64,000 bases of DNA, taken from Carallia brachiata (Eukaryota; Streptophyta; Magnoliopsida; Malpighiales; Rhizophoraceae). The stretch covers positions 248,001 to 312,000 of the forward strand of contig JADCRB010000099.1 in assembly GCA_021464245.1 (NCBI GenBank), written 5' to 3'. Shown one piece after another: positions 26,701 through 37,095 of this stretch (positions are counted from its first letter, which is position 1; each line of letters starts with the position of its first letter). The notes under the pieces were generated by a model. It had not been told where the DNA came from, searched no databases, and saw only the letters and a program-made list of their open reading frames with translations. A program made the translations under genes and the position numbers.

Positions 26701-28346
26701 TCGTGTGTTTTTATGCTCAGATTGGGTAAAGAAGTGCAACATATCGTTCTTTTAGCATCTTTTTTGAACTTCCTAATTAGTAAGGTTCTGATTTCTTGCA
26801 AATTGATTTCACAGGCTGGTGCCAGGATAGGTGCCAAAGTGAGACTAGGAGCTTGGTCATGGGACACAACAACAGGAGAAGAGTTTCGTGTTGGTGCAGG
26901 ATTAGCCGAGCCCTATGACATCACTTGGTGTGCAGTGGAGTTTTTTGAAGTAACTGGTTCTATCCTGCGAATGCTTCTGCAGCACTTCTCTCCCAATACT
27001 ACACACTACGGAAGAACTCTTCTCCACCATGCCATTCTTTGTGGAAATGCTGGAGCTGTGAATGTGCTCTTGAGCTGCCGTGCTAATGTAGAGTCTGCTG
27101 TTAAAACCCAGAAAACAGAGTTCCGGCCAGTACATTTGGCTGCACGATTGGGCTTATCTACAATTCTTAAATGCCTAATTGACTCAGGTTGTGATCTAAA
27201 CTCCAGGACAGATTCTGGTGATACAGCTTTAATGCTTTCTGCAAAATACAAGCATGAAGGTTGTCTCAGGGTTCTAGCCATGGCTGGGGCCGATTTTGGC
27301 TTAGTGAATGCTGCTGGTCAATCTGCATGTTCACTTGCTTTATCAAACCGATGGGCTCTTGGTTTCCAGCAAACAGTGCTTGATGTGGTGAGGGCTGGAA
27401 AGAATCCAAAATCAAGCAATGTTTCCGTATTTTCTCCTCTTGCCTTTGTAGCTCAAGCTGGAGATGTAGAGGTTTTAAAAGCAATTATTAAGTGGGAAGA
27501 AATCAATCTTGATTACCAGGATGATAATGGATACACAGCAGTCATGTTTGCTGCTTTAAAGGGGCATGTAGAAGTATTCCAATTGTTGGTTCATGCTGGG
27601 GCTGATGTAAAGCTATATAACAAAGATGGTGAAACTGCAATAACTTTGTCCAGATTGAACCAGAATTATGATTTATTTGAGAAGGTAATGCTTGAATTTG
27701 CTCTAGAAAAGGGCAATCGAAATGCTGGAGGGTTCTACGCATTACATTGTGCAGCCCGTCGAGGAGACTTGGAGGCTGTCAAATTGTTGACAGGAAGAGA
27801 TTATGACGTGAATGTTCCAGATGAGGATGGCTACACCTCTCTCATGATAGCAGCAAGGGAAGGCCATGGACCAATGTGCGAGCTATTGATTGAAATGGGG
27901 CCCAGTGTGAATATAAGAATGCTAGAGGGGAAACTGCACTCTCACTAGCAAGAAGATGTGCTCGTAAAAATGATGCAGAACAAGTGATATTAGACGAGCT
28001 TGCTCGCAGGGTGGTTTTACGTGGTTCCCATGTGCAGAAGCACACCAAAGGTGGGAAAGGAAAACCGCACGGAAAGGAAATCGTGATGATTGGGGATGCT
28101 GGAGTGCTTAGATGGGGGAAGTCGAGTAGGAGAAACGTTGTATGCAGAAAAGCAGAGGTGGGTCCAAGCCAAGCCTTTCGGAGGAATAGGAAGAACATTG
28201 GCGATGCAGATCTTCCTGGTATATTTTGGGTCTTAACTACCAAGAACAAGGAGTTGCACTTCGTATGTGATGGTGGCTCCGAAATGGCTGAGCTGTGGGT
28301 GAGGGGCATAAGACTTGTAACAAAGGAGGCTATTTGCGGTAAATAG
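23763..28346 (+). CDS. Ankyrin-repeat protein (At5g14230-like), one-base frameshift in last exon
   Basis: Four exons: 23763-24062, 25787-26062, 26182-26319 and 26815-28346. All three introns join in phase 0. The N terminus (MTLFSAKQVVPVHYEAQVSQ, then EEFKTDVSALFLAVHAGN) begins a series of ankyrin repeats that continues to about residue 600, with typical units such as DDNGYTAVMFAALKGHVEV and DEDGYTSLMIAAREGHG. At 27916-27920 the frame breaks: the open frame continues only as MLEGKLHSH and stops at 27948. The -1 overlapping frame continues as NARGETALSLARRCARKNDA to a stop at 28346 and carries the basic tail ending WVRGIRLVTKEAICGK, which is the expected C terminus of this family. The joined product would be about 748 residues; as written it is 615. 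The missing base would be one A in an A-run. The role is unknown; ankyrin repeats mediate protein binding. In Arabidopsis the homologue is, from memory, next to HEMG2, as here. Confidence 0.85.
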
Positions 28347-30563
28347 AGGAAAGAGACGATGAATTGGCGATCTGTGCTTGGGCAGTAGAATAGGTGCTTA
28401 GCTAAGTCGTGAGTACATCTTGAAGATACAGCCATAAGCCTATACCTGTTTGGGTCTCAATGTAAAGTTTTTGACTTGGCGTAGTTGTAAAGGCTTTTGA
28501 TGCTGGATAAGACTGGCTTTTATTCATTAAAGTGCAACCTTCGACGCACCATGGAGATGGCACCTGATGCCCAAAGGGGTCTTGGCTTCCCTTTTCAATC
28601 ATATACTCTTTTTTTCCCCTATGCTTTCCCTAGTAGTTAACTGGTCGCTATGGGAAGTGGAGCGCCATATTTCAGATTCCAAATCCACAGCATTTGCATA
28701 GGAATTCGATTTCCCAACCAGTCCAGACAAAATATAAGAAAAACAAAAATTAAGAGACACGGAATCCTTTAAGTTCAATCCAGGACCTCGATAAAAGAGA
28801 TCACTGTAGGCAGTCGTGGGCACACTTTATGTTTGTTTGATAACTTCCTGATGCAAACCTTTAGAAACAAGAAACACAAACGGAATACAGAAAAAATAAC
28901 AGCCAGATGTCCCTAATGGCCACATGGCTAAGCTCCTGAAAAGGCCTCAAACGCTAATTGAATATTTTAAGGATTAGCTAATCACAACAAGCAATTTAGG
29001 AATTCAATTCATTTAACCAAAAAGTTATTAAGGCAATAAAACTGAATCTAATGAATACATTTGGCTGCTGTTGTATTTCTAGCAGCGCATGCAAAGATAG
29101 CATATAAAATTAATTTATCACTTATTCAATAGATGAATGGACTTCCATATCAAATACCATTCAAAGAATTTAACTGAGTGAATACATTTAGTAGTAACAA
29201 AGACGCTCCAAAAGTCAGCCTCAGTAATTTTCTTTTCCTTCGCTTTACAGATATCCTCTGCTGACTTGATAAACTTTTTGTTAACTCAAGTCTCTTAGCA
29301 TCATCCTTGGGAAAACTTTAAACTGCCCTTTTGATCATATCTAACGCCTGTAAAGCCAATGGACAGCCTGCTCAACAATTCATACATCGAAGCATCTCAT
29401 ACTGGTGCAGTGCACCATAAAGTTGTACTCCTCAAGTGCCAATGCTAAAGCCACAGTTCATCTTAATTTGCCAGTGAAGTTCATCTACAAAACTAAGCAC
29501 TACAGAATTGCTTTGTACGTGGTTACATGCTACTAGTGTCAGACAATCAGCATTTAAATTTAGGAAATCTTGAACCATCAAGAATTTAGTCAAAAAGACT
29601 ATTTAAGAAAAGATGTCAAATTTTAGTAAAAGAGTTATCAAAGTATTTGCTTTGTTTCATGCCAAGAAATTCTCATCAAGCAATTAAGAAAATGAATCAA
29701 ATGCCGTAATGAACTTTCGTTCCCATACTTTCTGGCGAGCCCTTCTTATATTCTGTTTCACATCTTCACCAGAATTAGTAACCACCTTACACACAGCCTT
29801 ATGCAGATATCAAGATATATCTTCAATGCACAAATGAGTAATATAATAATAGCTAAATCAATTATAAGCTCACCTGCATATGCTCTTTGATTAACCTGGT
29901 ACATGCAAAGAACAATTATAAGAGATCAAGCATTTCTATAGAGTTTAAACTCATTCAAATGTACCCGTACTCCTCCAAAATTCAAATTGTAAACATTTGA
30001 CAAATATTTGAATAATACTGTCTTAACCAACCATTAATAACTAATGCTAATGAAATTTTATTTAAATGATCATAAACTACAAACTACAAGAAATAGTGTT
30101 TACAGAGGTATAGATGCTAATAAGTGTTCACCATCCACTGTGGGATTTGTAAAGATTTGCGGGACTTATATCTTTATACTTCAACCGGATTCAACCCCAA
30201 GGGAGGTGCAATTATGGCCTTCTCTATTTCCTTAACAGTCTGGTAAAGATAATAAAGTAAAAGGAAGTTAAACAAAACTGACAGCTACAGCCAGTACATT
30301 GTCTTAGGCGTTGTTACCACCAAAAAGTTTGAGATCAGAAGAAGATTAGGTCATTACATTTGGATCGTATGGGTTGATGGATAAGGTTTTAGAATCCATG
30401 ACAAAAACAACAGCTAACCGATTCAATGGCAGTTTTACACCACCGGTTTCAATACTAATGTGGTCAAGCATCCCTGTAAAAGAATGCAATAGATTAACAC
30501 CGCAAAATTTAAAATATCAACTTAGACTCATCAAAGTAAGTTAAGATGATCACATTAATGTAC
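28347..30563. other. Region downstream of ankyrin gene, no clear gene
   Basis: After the ankyrin 3' untranslated region there is about 2 kb without a recognisable coding exon on either strand. It could be intron and non-coding 3' exons of the tentative small gene at 30595-31523, which has a good splice donor just after its stop codon. Otherwise nothing was recognised. Confidence 0.4.
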
Positions 30564-30594
30564 CAGAAGAAGCCCTTCCAGTTCGTCACTTGGC

Positions 30595-31523
30595 TCACTC
30601 TCGAGATAGAGCAACTACTGCTGCATCCATCGGTGAGTTGGCACTTGACTTGACATTAAGCCTGATATCCATGACGTCAGCCATGCTAACAGAATCATCC
30701 TCTTAAACACACATGCGCACATGAAAGTACTTAGGATTCAGAGGATAATATGATTCATTATAATGTGATACTTAGTAAACACCAGGAGTTACAAGGAAAC
30801 ATGTAGTGTTTCGGCTACAATAGGAAAAAAGGATCAAAACCACAAGCCACATCTAAAAAAAACACCAAATTTACCATTATGCGTTCCCTTGATCTATAGT
30901 TTTTCAAGTAGTAGGCTAATGAAATGGGTTTTCGGTGGATCCAATCTGCAAAAAGCCTGCTTCGATCATGCGCATACAATTTAGGAAGCAACAAAAAAGC
31001 AACAAAACAAGCAGCAACCCTGCAAGACTACGGATAATTATTGAATTTGATCTTTCCCATAACATCTATTCAAACTAAATCGCAATTTAATGAAAAGAAA
31101 ACATACGTGGTGTTGGTGTAAGGCAGAAGGCCATCTTTTGCGCAGATTAAGCAAAATAAAAAACTCAAATTTAATTCTTACCCGTTTTGGCATACAAAGA
31201 ACTTAACACACTAAAGGGTCAATGACAGGTGAGCGAATTAAAAAGACCAAATTTTTGAATAGAAGCAATAGCCAACAAAACAAGACAGATGTAAAAGGAC
31301 GCTGGTTGCAACAAAACACCTAAAAAGTAAAAACCCGATAACAGACTGAGAGACAGTGAGAGAGATAACTCGATCTTTTTCCTCTGGAAAATCCACGACG
31401 AGGCTCCATGAGGAAATTGGAAGAGGGAAAATATGGGGTTTTACTTTTATGGGTCGCAGAGTTAAAGAGGGGATAGTCAGAGAACGGCGCTAGAGACGCT
31501 GCGAGTTTGGATCGTGATGCCAT
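30595..31523 (-). CDS. Tentative small two-exon gene, possible organelle-targeted peptide
   Basis: The ATG at 31523 opens MASRSKLAASLAPFSDYPLF, followed by RRGFSRGKR. This is a Ser/Arg-rich start with few acidic residues, like a mitochondrial presequence. A donor after 31370 (GTTATC, weak) and an acceptor before 30701 join exons of 154 and 107 coding bases. Together they form 87 codons in frame, ending MADVMDIRLNVKSSANSP and then ALSRE. The exon continues past the stop to a good GTACATT donor at 30563, so the transcript may be spliced in its 3' untranslated region. I do not recognise the family. The phase match and the presequence-like start are the only support; the weak donor argues against. 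Confidence 0.35.
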
Positions 31524-31831
31524 TGCTAGTGTTTCGAAGAAGAAGGAAGAAAAATAATACAAGATTAAATTTTTGAGGAGAGACTGCACGCCTTAGGAGA
31601 GAAAATCTTATTCTCTACTACAATCAAAGTATAAGAATATTGATTCTCACGTGGAGGAATCTTATAATTTGATGGCAGTAGAGAATTAGACTCTTCCATC
31701 TCCGAAATTTCCAAATTCTTCTTCTTTCTTGATTTCATCAGTTAATATAAGAAACTCCGATTTGTCAGCATCGAAAATCTCTTTCAAGATCTCCAATCCT
31801 GGCACCGTTTTATGAAGCTCATCTTTCCGAT
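31524..31831. other. Short gap with a coding-like fragment on the minus strand
   Basis: The minus strand reads VPGLEILKEIFDADKSEFLI, then EIKKEEEFGNFGDGRV to a stop at 31686. Its composition is protein-like, but it has no ATG start and its upstream side is interrupted by the inverted-repeat element at 31832. I do not recognise it; it may be a gene remnant or a chance open frame. Confidence 0.3.
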
Positions 31832-32591
31832 CATAATTATTAAACCTGGCACAGTTCACTCGGTCGGATTGGTGTCTCAATAGCTGGGACACTGAGTCGG
31901 ATATCGATTCGAGTAAATAGTAATCTGATTATTTGAATAATAAAAAATTACTTTTTTTTTCACTTTTACTATATAAACAGTAAAAATAATATTTTTTAAT
32001 AATAAACAGTAGTTAAATAGTAAAAAATTATAATTTTTTTAATTTTTATTGTATAAACAGTAAAGATAATATTTATTTTAATGATAAGTAGTATTCAAAT
32101 AATAAATATTATAATTTTTTTTTATTTTTTACTACGTGATCAATAATATTTGTATAATATTTACACATTAAAATTTATTTTTTTAAATTTTTCACTGTAT
32201 GAATAATAAAAATAATATTTTTATAATACTAAACAGTATCACATAATTTTTTTTGTACAATTTAATAATTTTTTATTTTTTATAATCTATTTTTTTTGTA
32301 TGTAATAATTTAACATTATTTATATATCAAATAATATGTTACAATTGATCTTAAAAAATAATTTTTAAAGAATTTTTATCAAAATTTTGATTAGTAAAAA
32401 TTATTTTTTAATTTGTGAAAATGTAGTTATTGTACTAAATTGTACAAAAATTTATATATATTATTTGATATATTAATTTTTTTAAAAATTAATGATCCAT
32501 TGATTGAACTAATGACCCATTCGTTAAACAAACGACCCACTGACCCAGTCGCCTGACTGGATCAGTATCCGAACCGATTTTAATAATTATG
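31832..32591. mobile_element. Non-autonomous TIR element, about 760 bp
   Basis: The two ends are perfect 13-base inverted repeats: cataattattaaa at 31832-31844 and its complement tttaataattatg ending at 32591. Beyond this the ends stay GC-richer and roughly inverted, with repeated TCGG/GACC-type words, while the interior is extremely AT-rich. The interior at about 31915-32240 contains roughly four degenerate tandem units of 75-80 bases, each with a word like 'aaacagtaaaaataatattt'. No transposase is encoded. The structure is that of a MITE or small TIR element. A clear target-site duplication was not found. Confidence 0.6.
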
Positions 32592-32909
32592 CTTTAGAAG
32601 GACTAAAACCGAAAACGACGTCGTCGGATGCTTTCCATTTTTTTCTCCCTGATATTTTCCACAAAATGGGAAAAAAAAAACAAAAAAAGAAAAAACCAGG
32701 GTGTATCTTGGACCATACATTTCCCTTCAACACTCTCTTTCTTCTGCCCAACAACAACATAAAATAAACAAAAAGAGAAAAAAAAAAAAAGTGTTAAATC
32801 TCTCAGGTGAAAAAACAGGAAAATGGGTATAATCATCTGATAGCTGAAGTTTGTTTGGGCATCTGTGTTTTTCTAGGCGGCTAAACCCCAGAAAAGGTGA
32901 GACGGAAAG
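32592..32909. promoter_or_regulatory. Probable MTERF5 promoter and 5' leader
   Basis: About 320 bases between the inverted-repeat element and the first plausible MTERF5 exon. It contains the palindromic ACGT-core word aaacgacgtcgtc at about 32612-32624, a bZIP/CRE-like sequence common in plant promoters, and long A/T runs. Function is inferred from position only. Confidence 0.35.
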
Positions 32910-34883
32910 ATGAAAGCTTTCGCTGCATTTCCCTCCCAGGATATACATATCCATGCACAGAAGTTCTATCTGTTTCAAGGTACTTCTCTATTTAAGAATC
33001 CTGTACTTTTTTTAGGTTCATATTTTTGTATAATAGAAAATTAGCACAAGAGATGAAACAACAATTTATGATATTTCACTTTCCATTGGTCCCGGAAGGG
33101 TATATTTTCTTTGTAGACTGTTTTCCCTTTCCTAGATTTAATAGAAACCATAGTTCCGGAAACTTATAAAAAGGGGCTTTACATGGAGTTTGTTTGGTTG
33201 CTCATTCTTTTGAAGAAGTATTCGCCAGTGTCACATTTTCTTGGCTTTGGTTTTACTTTTCCACAGGGTTCGCTTCCCTCTATCTGGAAGAGTCTTCTTT
33301 TGTCGAGCAACATTTGGTGAGGAAGACATTTTGTTTCTAGTGCTTATTTAATTCCCTCATAATCCCCAAGTTGTGAGCATTTGCAAGTGTCAATTTCTTA
33401 TTTTACATTGATTGACCAAATATGCTTTTGATATGATAAAAGCTGATTCTGAAATAGATGGGCCCTTCAGCTCAAGAGCATTGCCTCCAACCCTTTTGGC
33501 AGCAGAAAAGGAAGAAGCCAAGGCTGTCTTGTCGTTGTTCCTGAAGAAACAAGGTGTAAGCAAGGTAGTTGCTGCAAGAACTATCAACAAGTCAGAGCTT
33601 TTCATAGACCACCTTGTCTCAAGGCTTCATGCTGTTCATAGATCTCGGTATCTAGTAGGTTCGATTGCATCTCTTTGGCCATAAATATTTGTGATCCTAT
33701 CGATCCTTAAATTATCAGTCGCTGATCAGGTTCCACTGATATAACAGGTCGAGAGCTTACAACTCTTGAAATCAGGGATGCGCTTATTCCTTACCTTGAA
33801 TCCCTTCTTGAGGAACATGGAAGCATTCTGGTAGATTTAGTGGAAAACTTTCCAAAACCACCGATTAAAGACAAACCAATCGCACCTACTCCCCCTGCCC
33901 ATGTAACAGTGGACTCCAAAAAGATGAAAGCTGTTTCTAGAGTGAGTGAAATGGGACCTACTGGGCATCTTCCCCCGCATATTGTCTATCTTATAGACCT
34001 TGGAATTGATCTTGAGCAGATCAAAGCAATTACGCGCAGATTCCCTGCTTTTGCTTACTACAGTTTGGAGGGGAAAATTAAGCCAGTGGTTGAGTTTCTT
34101 CTTGATCTTGGAGTGGCTAAGTCAGACCTACCAACCATTATTATGAAAAGGCCTCAGTTATGCGGAATTAGTCTTTCCGAAAATCTTATACCTACCATGG
34201 CGTTTTTAGAGAATTTGGGCGTGGACAAGAGACAATGGGCAAAAGTAATTTACCGTTTTCCAGCCCTTCTTACTTATAGCAGGCAGAAGGTTGAGATTAC
34301 CGTGAATTTCCTGCATGAAATGGGCCTCTCAGCAGAAAATGTCGGGAAGATTCTAACACGCTGCCCAAACATTATAAGTTACAGCGTGGAGGACAAACTT
34401 CGACCTACAGTGGAGTACTTCCGTTCCTTGGGGGTTGATGTTGCTGTTGTTCTTTATCGATGTCCACAAGCTTTTGGTCTTAGTATTGAGGCCAATTTGA
34501 AACCTGTGACCAATTTCTTATTAGATAGGGGTTACAGTGTGGAAGATATAGGGACTATGATTTCCAGATATGGGGCTTTATGCACATTCAGCTTGGCAGA
34601 GAATTTGATGCCAAAGTGGGAATTTTTTTTGACAATGGATTATCCAAAAGAAGAGCTTGTCAAATTTCCTCAGTATTTCGGTTATAGCTTGGAGGTAAGG
34701 ATAAAACCAAGGTATGCACTAGTGAAGGAGTCTGGAGTTAAACTGTTGCTGAACCAAGTGTTGTCATTATCCTTTGAGGACTTTGACAAGGCTTTGAAAA
34801 AAAAGATGAAGAAAATGCTCTCTGGCAAGGCCGTGGATCGTATGATTACCAGTGTAGATACTCAAGTGGGAACTGAACAATGA
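32910..34883 (+). CDS. MTERF5: Mitochondrial transcription termination factor family protein MTERF5
   Basis: Exons: 32910-32979 (start exon, uncertain), 33267-33316, 33443-33658 and 33748-34883. The mature part starts ADSEIDGPFSSR and runs through GRELTTLEIRDALIPYLES and a long array of about eight helical mTERF repeats, with signatures such as TRRFPAFAYYSLEGKIKPVV, LTRCPNIISYSVEDKLRP and FPQYFGYSLEVRIKPR. It matches Arabidopsis MTERF5 (MDA1, At4g14605), a plastid nucleoid protein needed for plastid gene expression; the ligand is plastid DNA. With an ATG at 32910 the four exons total 1472 bases, one short of a whole number of codons. The frame needed in exon 2 (VRFPLSGRVFFCRATF) requires one more base in exon 1. 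The real length would be about 490 residues, close to the Arabidopsis protein. Exons 3-4 are certain; the start is not. Confidence 0.85.
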
Positions 34884-37095
34884 GACTTACGGCCAGATAT
34901 CATGATAAATCTGGGAGCTGTGCTGTCTCCAAAAAGGAGCATGGCAGTATGGTTACCAGGTGCAAACAAATATTGCTGCTCTTAATGGGCAATATAATTG
35001 GATATGCTGTTCCATGAACGCACAAAGTTGCCAGTTAACTAAAGTTTCCAAAGAGGAGCATGTCTAATATTTATCAAAGCTGCGTGCAAGATTACATGTC
35101 AAATTGGCATTCATTCTTAGTCTGTACTCTGATGAGCTGCAGATTACAGAACATTGGGACGATTCTTGTGATGGCACCGGAATCAATTGGTAGGCAGATA
35201 TCTTGGCGCCGAATGCTGTGAATGGGAGGACCTGTGAGCAGTGGCTAAGGTGCGGTTCAGGACCACGGCCCATTAGTTTCTTTGATTGTGATTGTGGGGT
35301 TTAGGCTTCTGCTATGTTCTGCCCAGCAGATCCATGGAAGCAGAATGTTCAACCCATCATGAAGCTCTTTCGTTTCTTGTCGTTGACCCCATCGTGGAGC
35401 CTGGAAGTCTTTGGGGTCTTGTATTTTCTTGGTTTCATTTGTATCGAAGTGTTAACTTTGTGTATAGAATACTTCTTCCAAGTTAAGAATTGAATTGTCG
35501 GCCCAACTGAACTTCTTTCAATAGGCTTACTTTGGCATCTTCACTAGTAGTGATAATACACAATTTACTGCATTTACGTCGGTGGTGTTAGCAAAATTCT
35601 ACAGTCTTCTAATTGTAACGCGGCGGGCTGACAAGCAACTAGAGCCCTTTCGGGCCGTGTTTGGTTAGATACTTTATAAAATTGGCAACGGAGGCCCAAA
35701 GGAAAATGATAATTTTAGCATACTGCTTGTGTAATTTAATTAGTTAAAAGCCTAACATCTGTTTAATAAATTATACGTTTAAATTTTAGCAAGATCAAGT
35801 GAGTTCTGCGTCCCAAAATTTACTTATTTATAAAATTAGTGTAAATAATATTACTTATTTGACTACAGGTAAATTCTCAAAGTTATTTGATGGATTTATG
35901 ACAACTACTACTTACTATTTTTTTACCTGGAAAAAAGGAAAATGATGGTTGTTAGTGAATCAGTCATTTAAATTTGAAGAACCACCCATATAACTACATC
36001 AATTTTTTTTTGTTGAACACAAAAAAGATTTATTATGTGTATATTAATTATCAAATTTATAAATTAAAAATAATTAACTTTTATCTTATGTGAGTCTCAT
36101 TTAAATATACTCATAAGTAAAGACTCAACATTCGAGTATTTTTAAATTTAACGAGTCTCTTTAAAACGATTACGACAATTATTAAATTTTTAATTAATTA
36201 CACAGCCGCTAATTAAGAACTTAAATAAGATATTATTCTATACACAGTCATTAAAACTTAAATTTAAATTACAGTGAGAGAAATAGGCCAACAACCATTA
36301 AACTACCATTAAACTGTCGCCTAGCACACCATTTTGGATACGCACGAATATCATGCGTTGTTAGAATCTCACGATAAATTTGCAGCCAATAAAAACTTGG
36401 CGTTTGCAGATTTTTTTTTTTTCCGATTAATTATCGTGTCATTGTGAACAGAAGTTGCAGAACACGCGGCTTCGTCGCGACATTAATAAATTGACAGACA
36501 GGCAATTTATTTTGTAACCGTTGGACTCTGTACCTGCACTGCACCCAAATCAAAACAATCTCCTTTATTTTTGTTATTCTTTGATTTACCGCTTGACTCG
36601 TTCAAAAAAAAAAAACCAAAAAAGATTTAATTACCGCTTGACCGCCATGGACCACCCCACCACCCACCAAGAATTCCAATCCTTTTTCAATAAGGAAAGG
36701 TAATTAAATTAATTATTCGCATTAGACAATTATTGATTCTTTGGATAAATTTTCCGAAAAAAAATTTGCATTAATGTTGTCCGTTTCAAGGCTTACTTTT
36801 CCTCTCTCTCTCCGTTTTCTCGGAAAAAAAGAGAATATAATAAAATTCTCTTGAATTTTGAATTTGAATAAATAGTAACAAAATACTGAAAAAGAAAAAT
36901 TAAAAACAAAAAAAAAAAAATGGGCTTCCCAAGTTCCTTCCATGAGAATCCATTATTCCGTCGAGTTCGAGTCCACCGTTTTCTTCTTAAGCAGAAGCAA
37001 AGCACACTCCTTAGTCCCACCCCTCCCCCAAAACTGTCTTTCGCCTGATTTTTCCGTCTTTCTACGTTGAATTGCATAAATCCAAAGAAAATTCC
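34884..37095. other. Intergenic region between MTERF5 and the SYN2-like gene
   Basis: The first 600 bases are probably MTERF5 3' untranslated region. The rest is AT-rich with no supported gene. A 'gccgtgtttggtta' word at about 35655-35668 resembles one end of a plant MITE, but no partner end was found. The stretch 36780-37070, pyrimidine- then purine-rich, is the likely promoter and leader of the SYN2-like gene. Confidence 0.45.

Noticed and set aside
27842..28435. 197-codon open frame on the minus strand
   Set aside because: It is the antisense of the ankyrin gene's last exon; no domain, and the plus strand carries the family's conserved C terminus.
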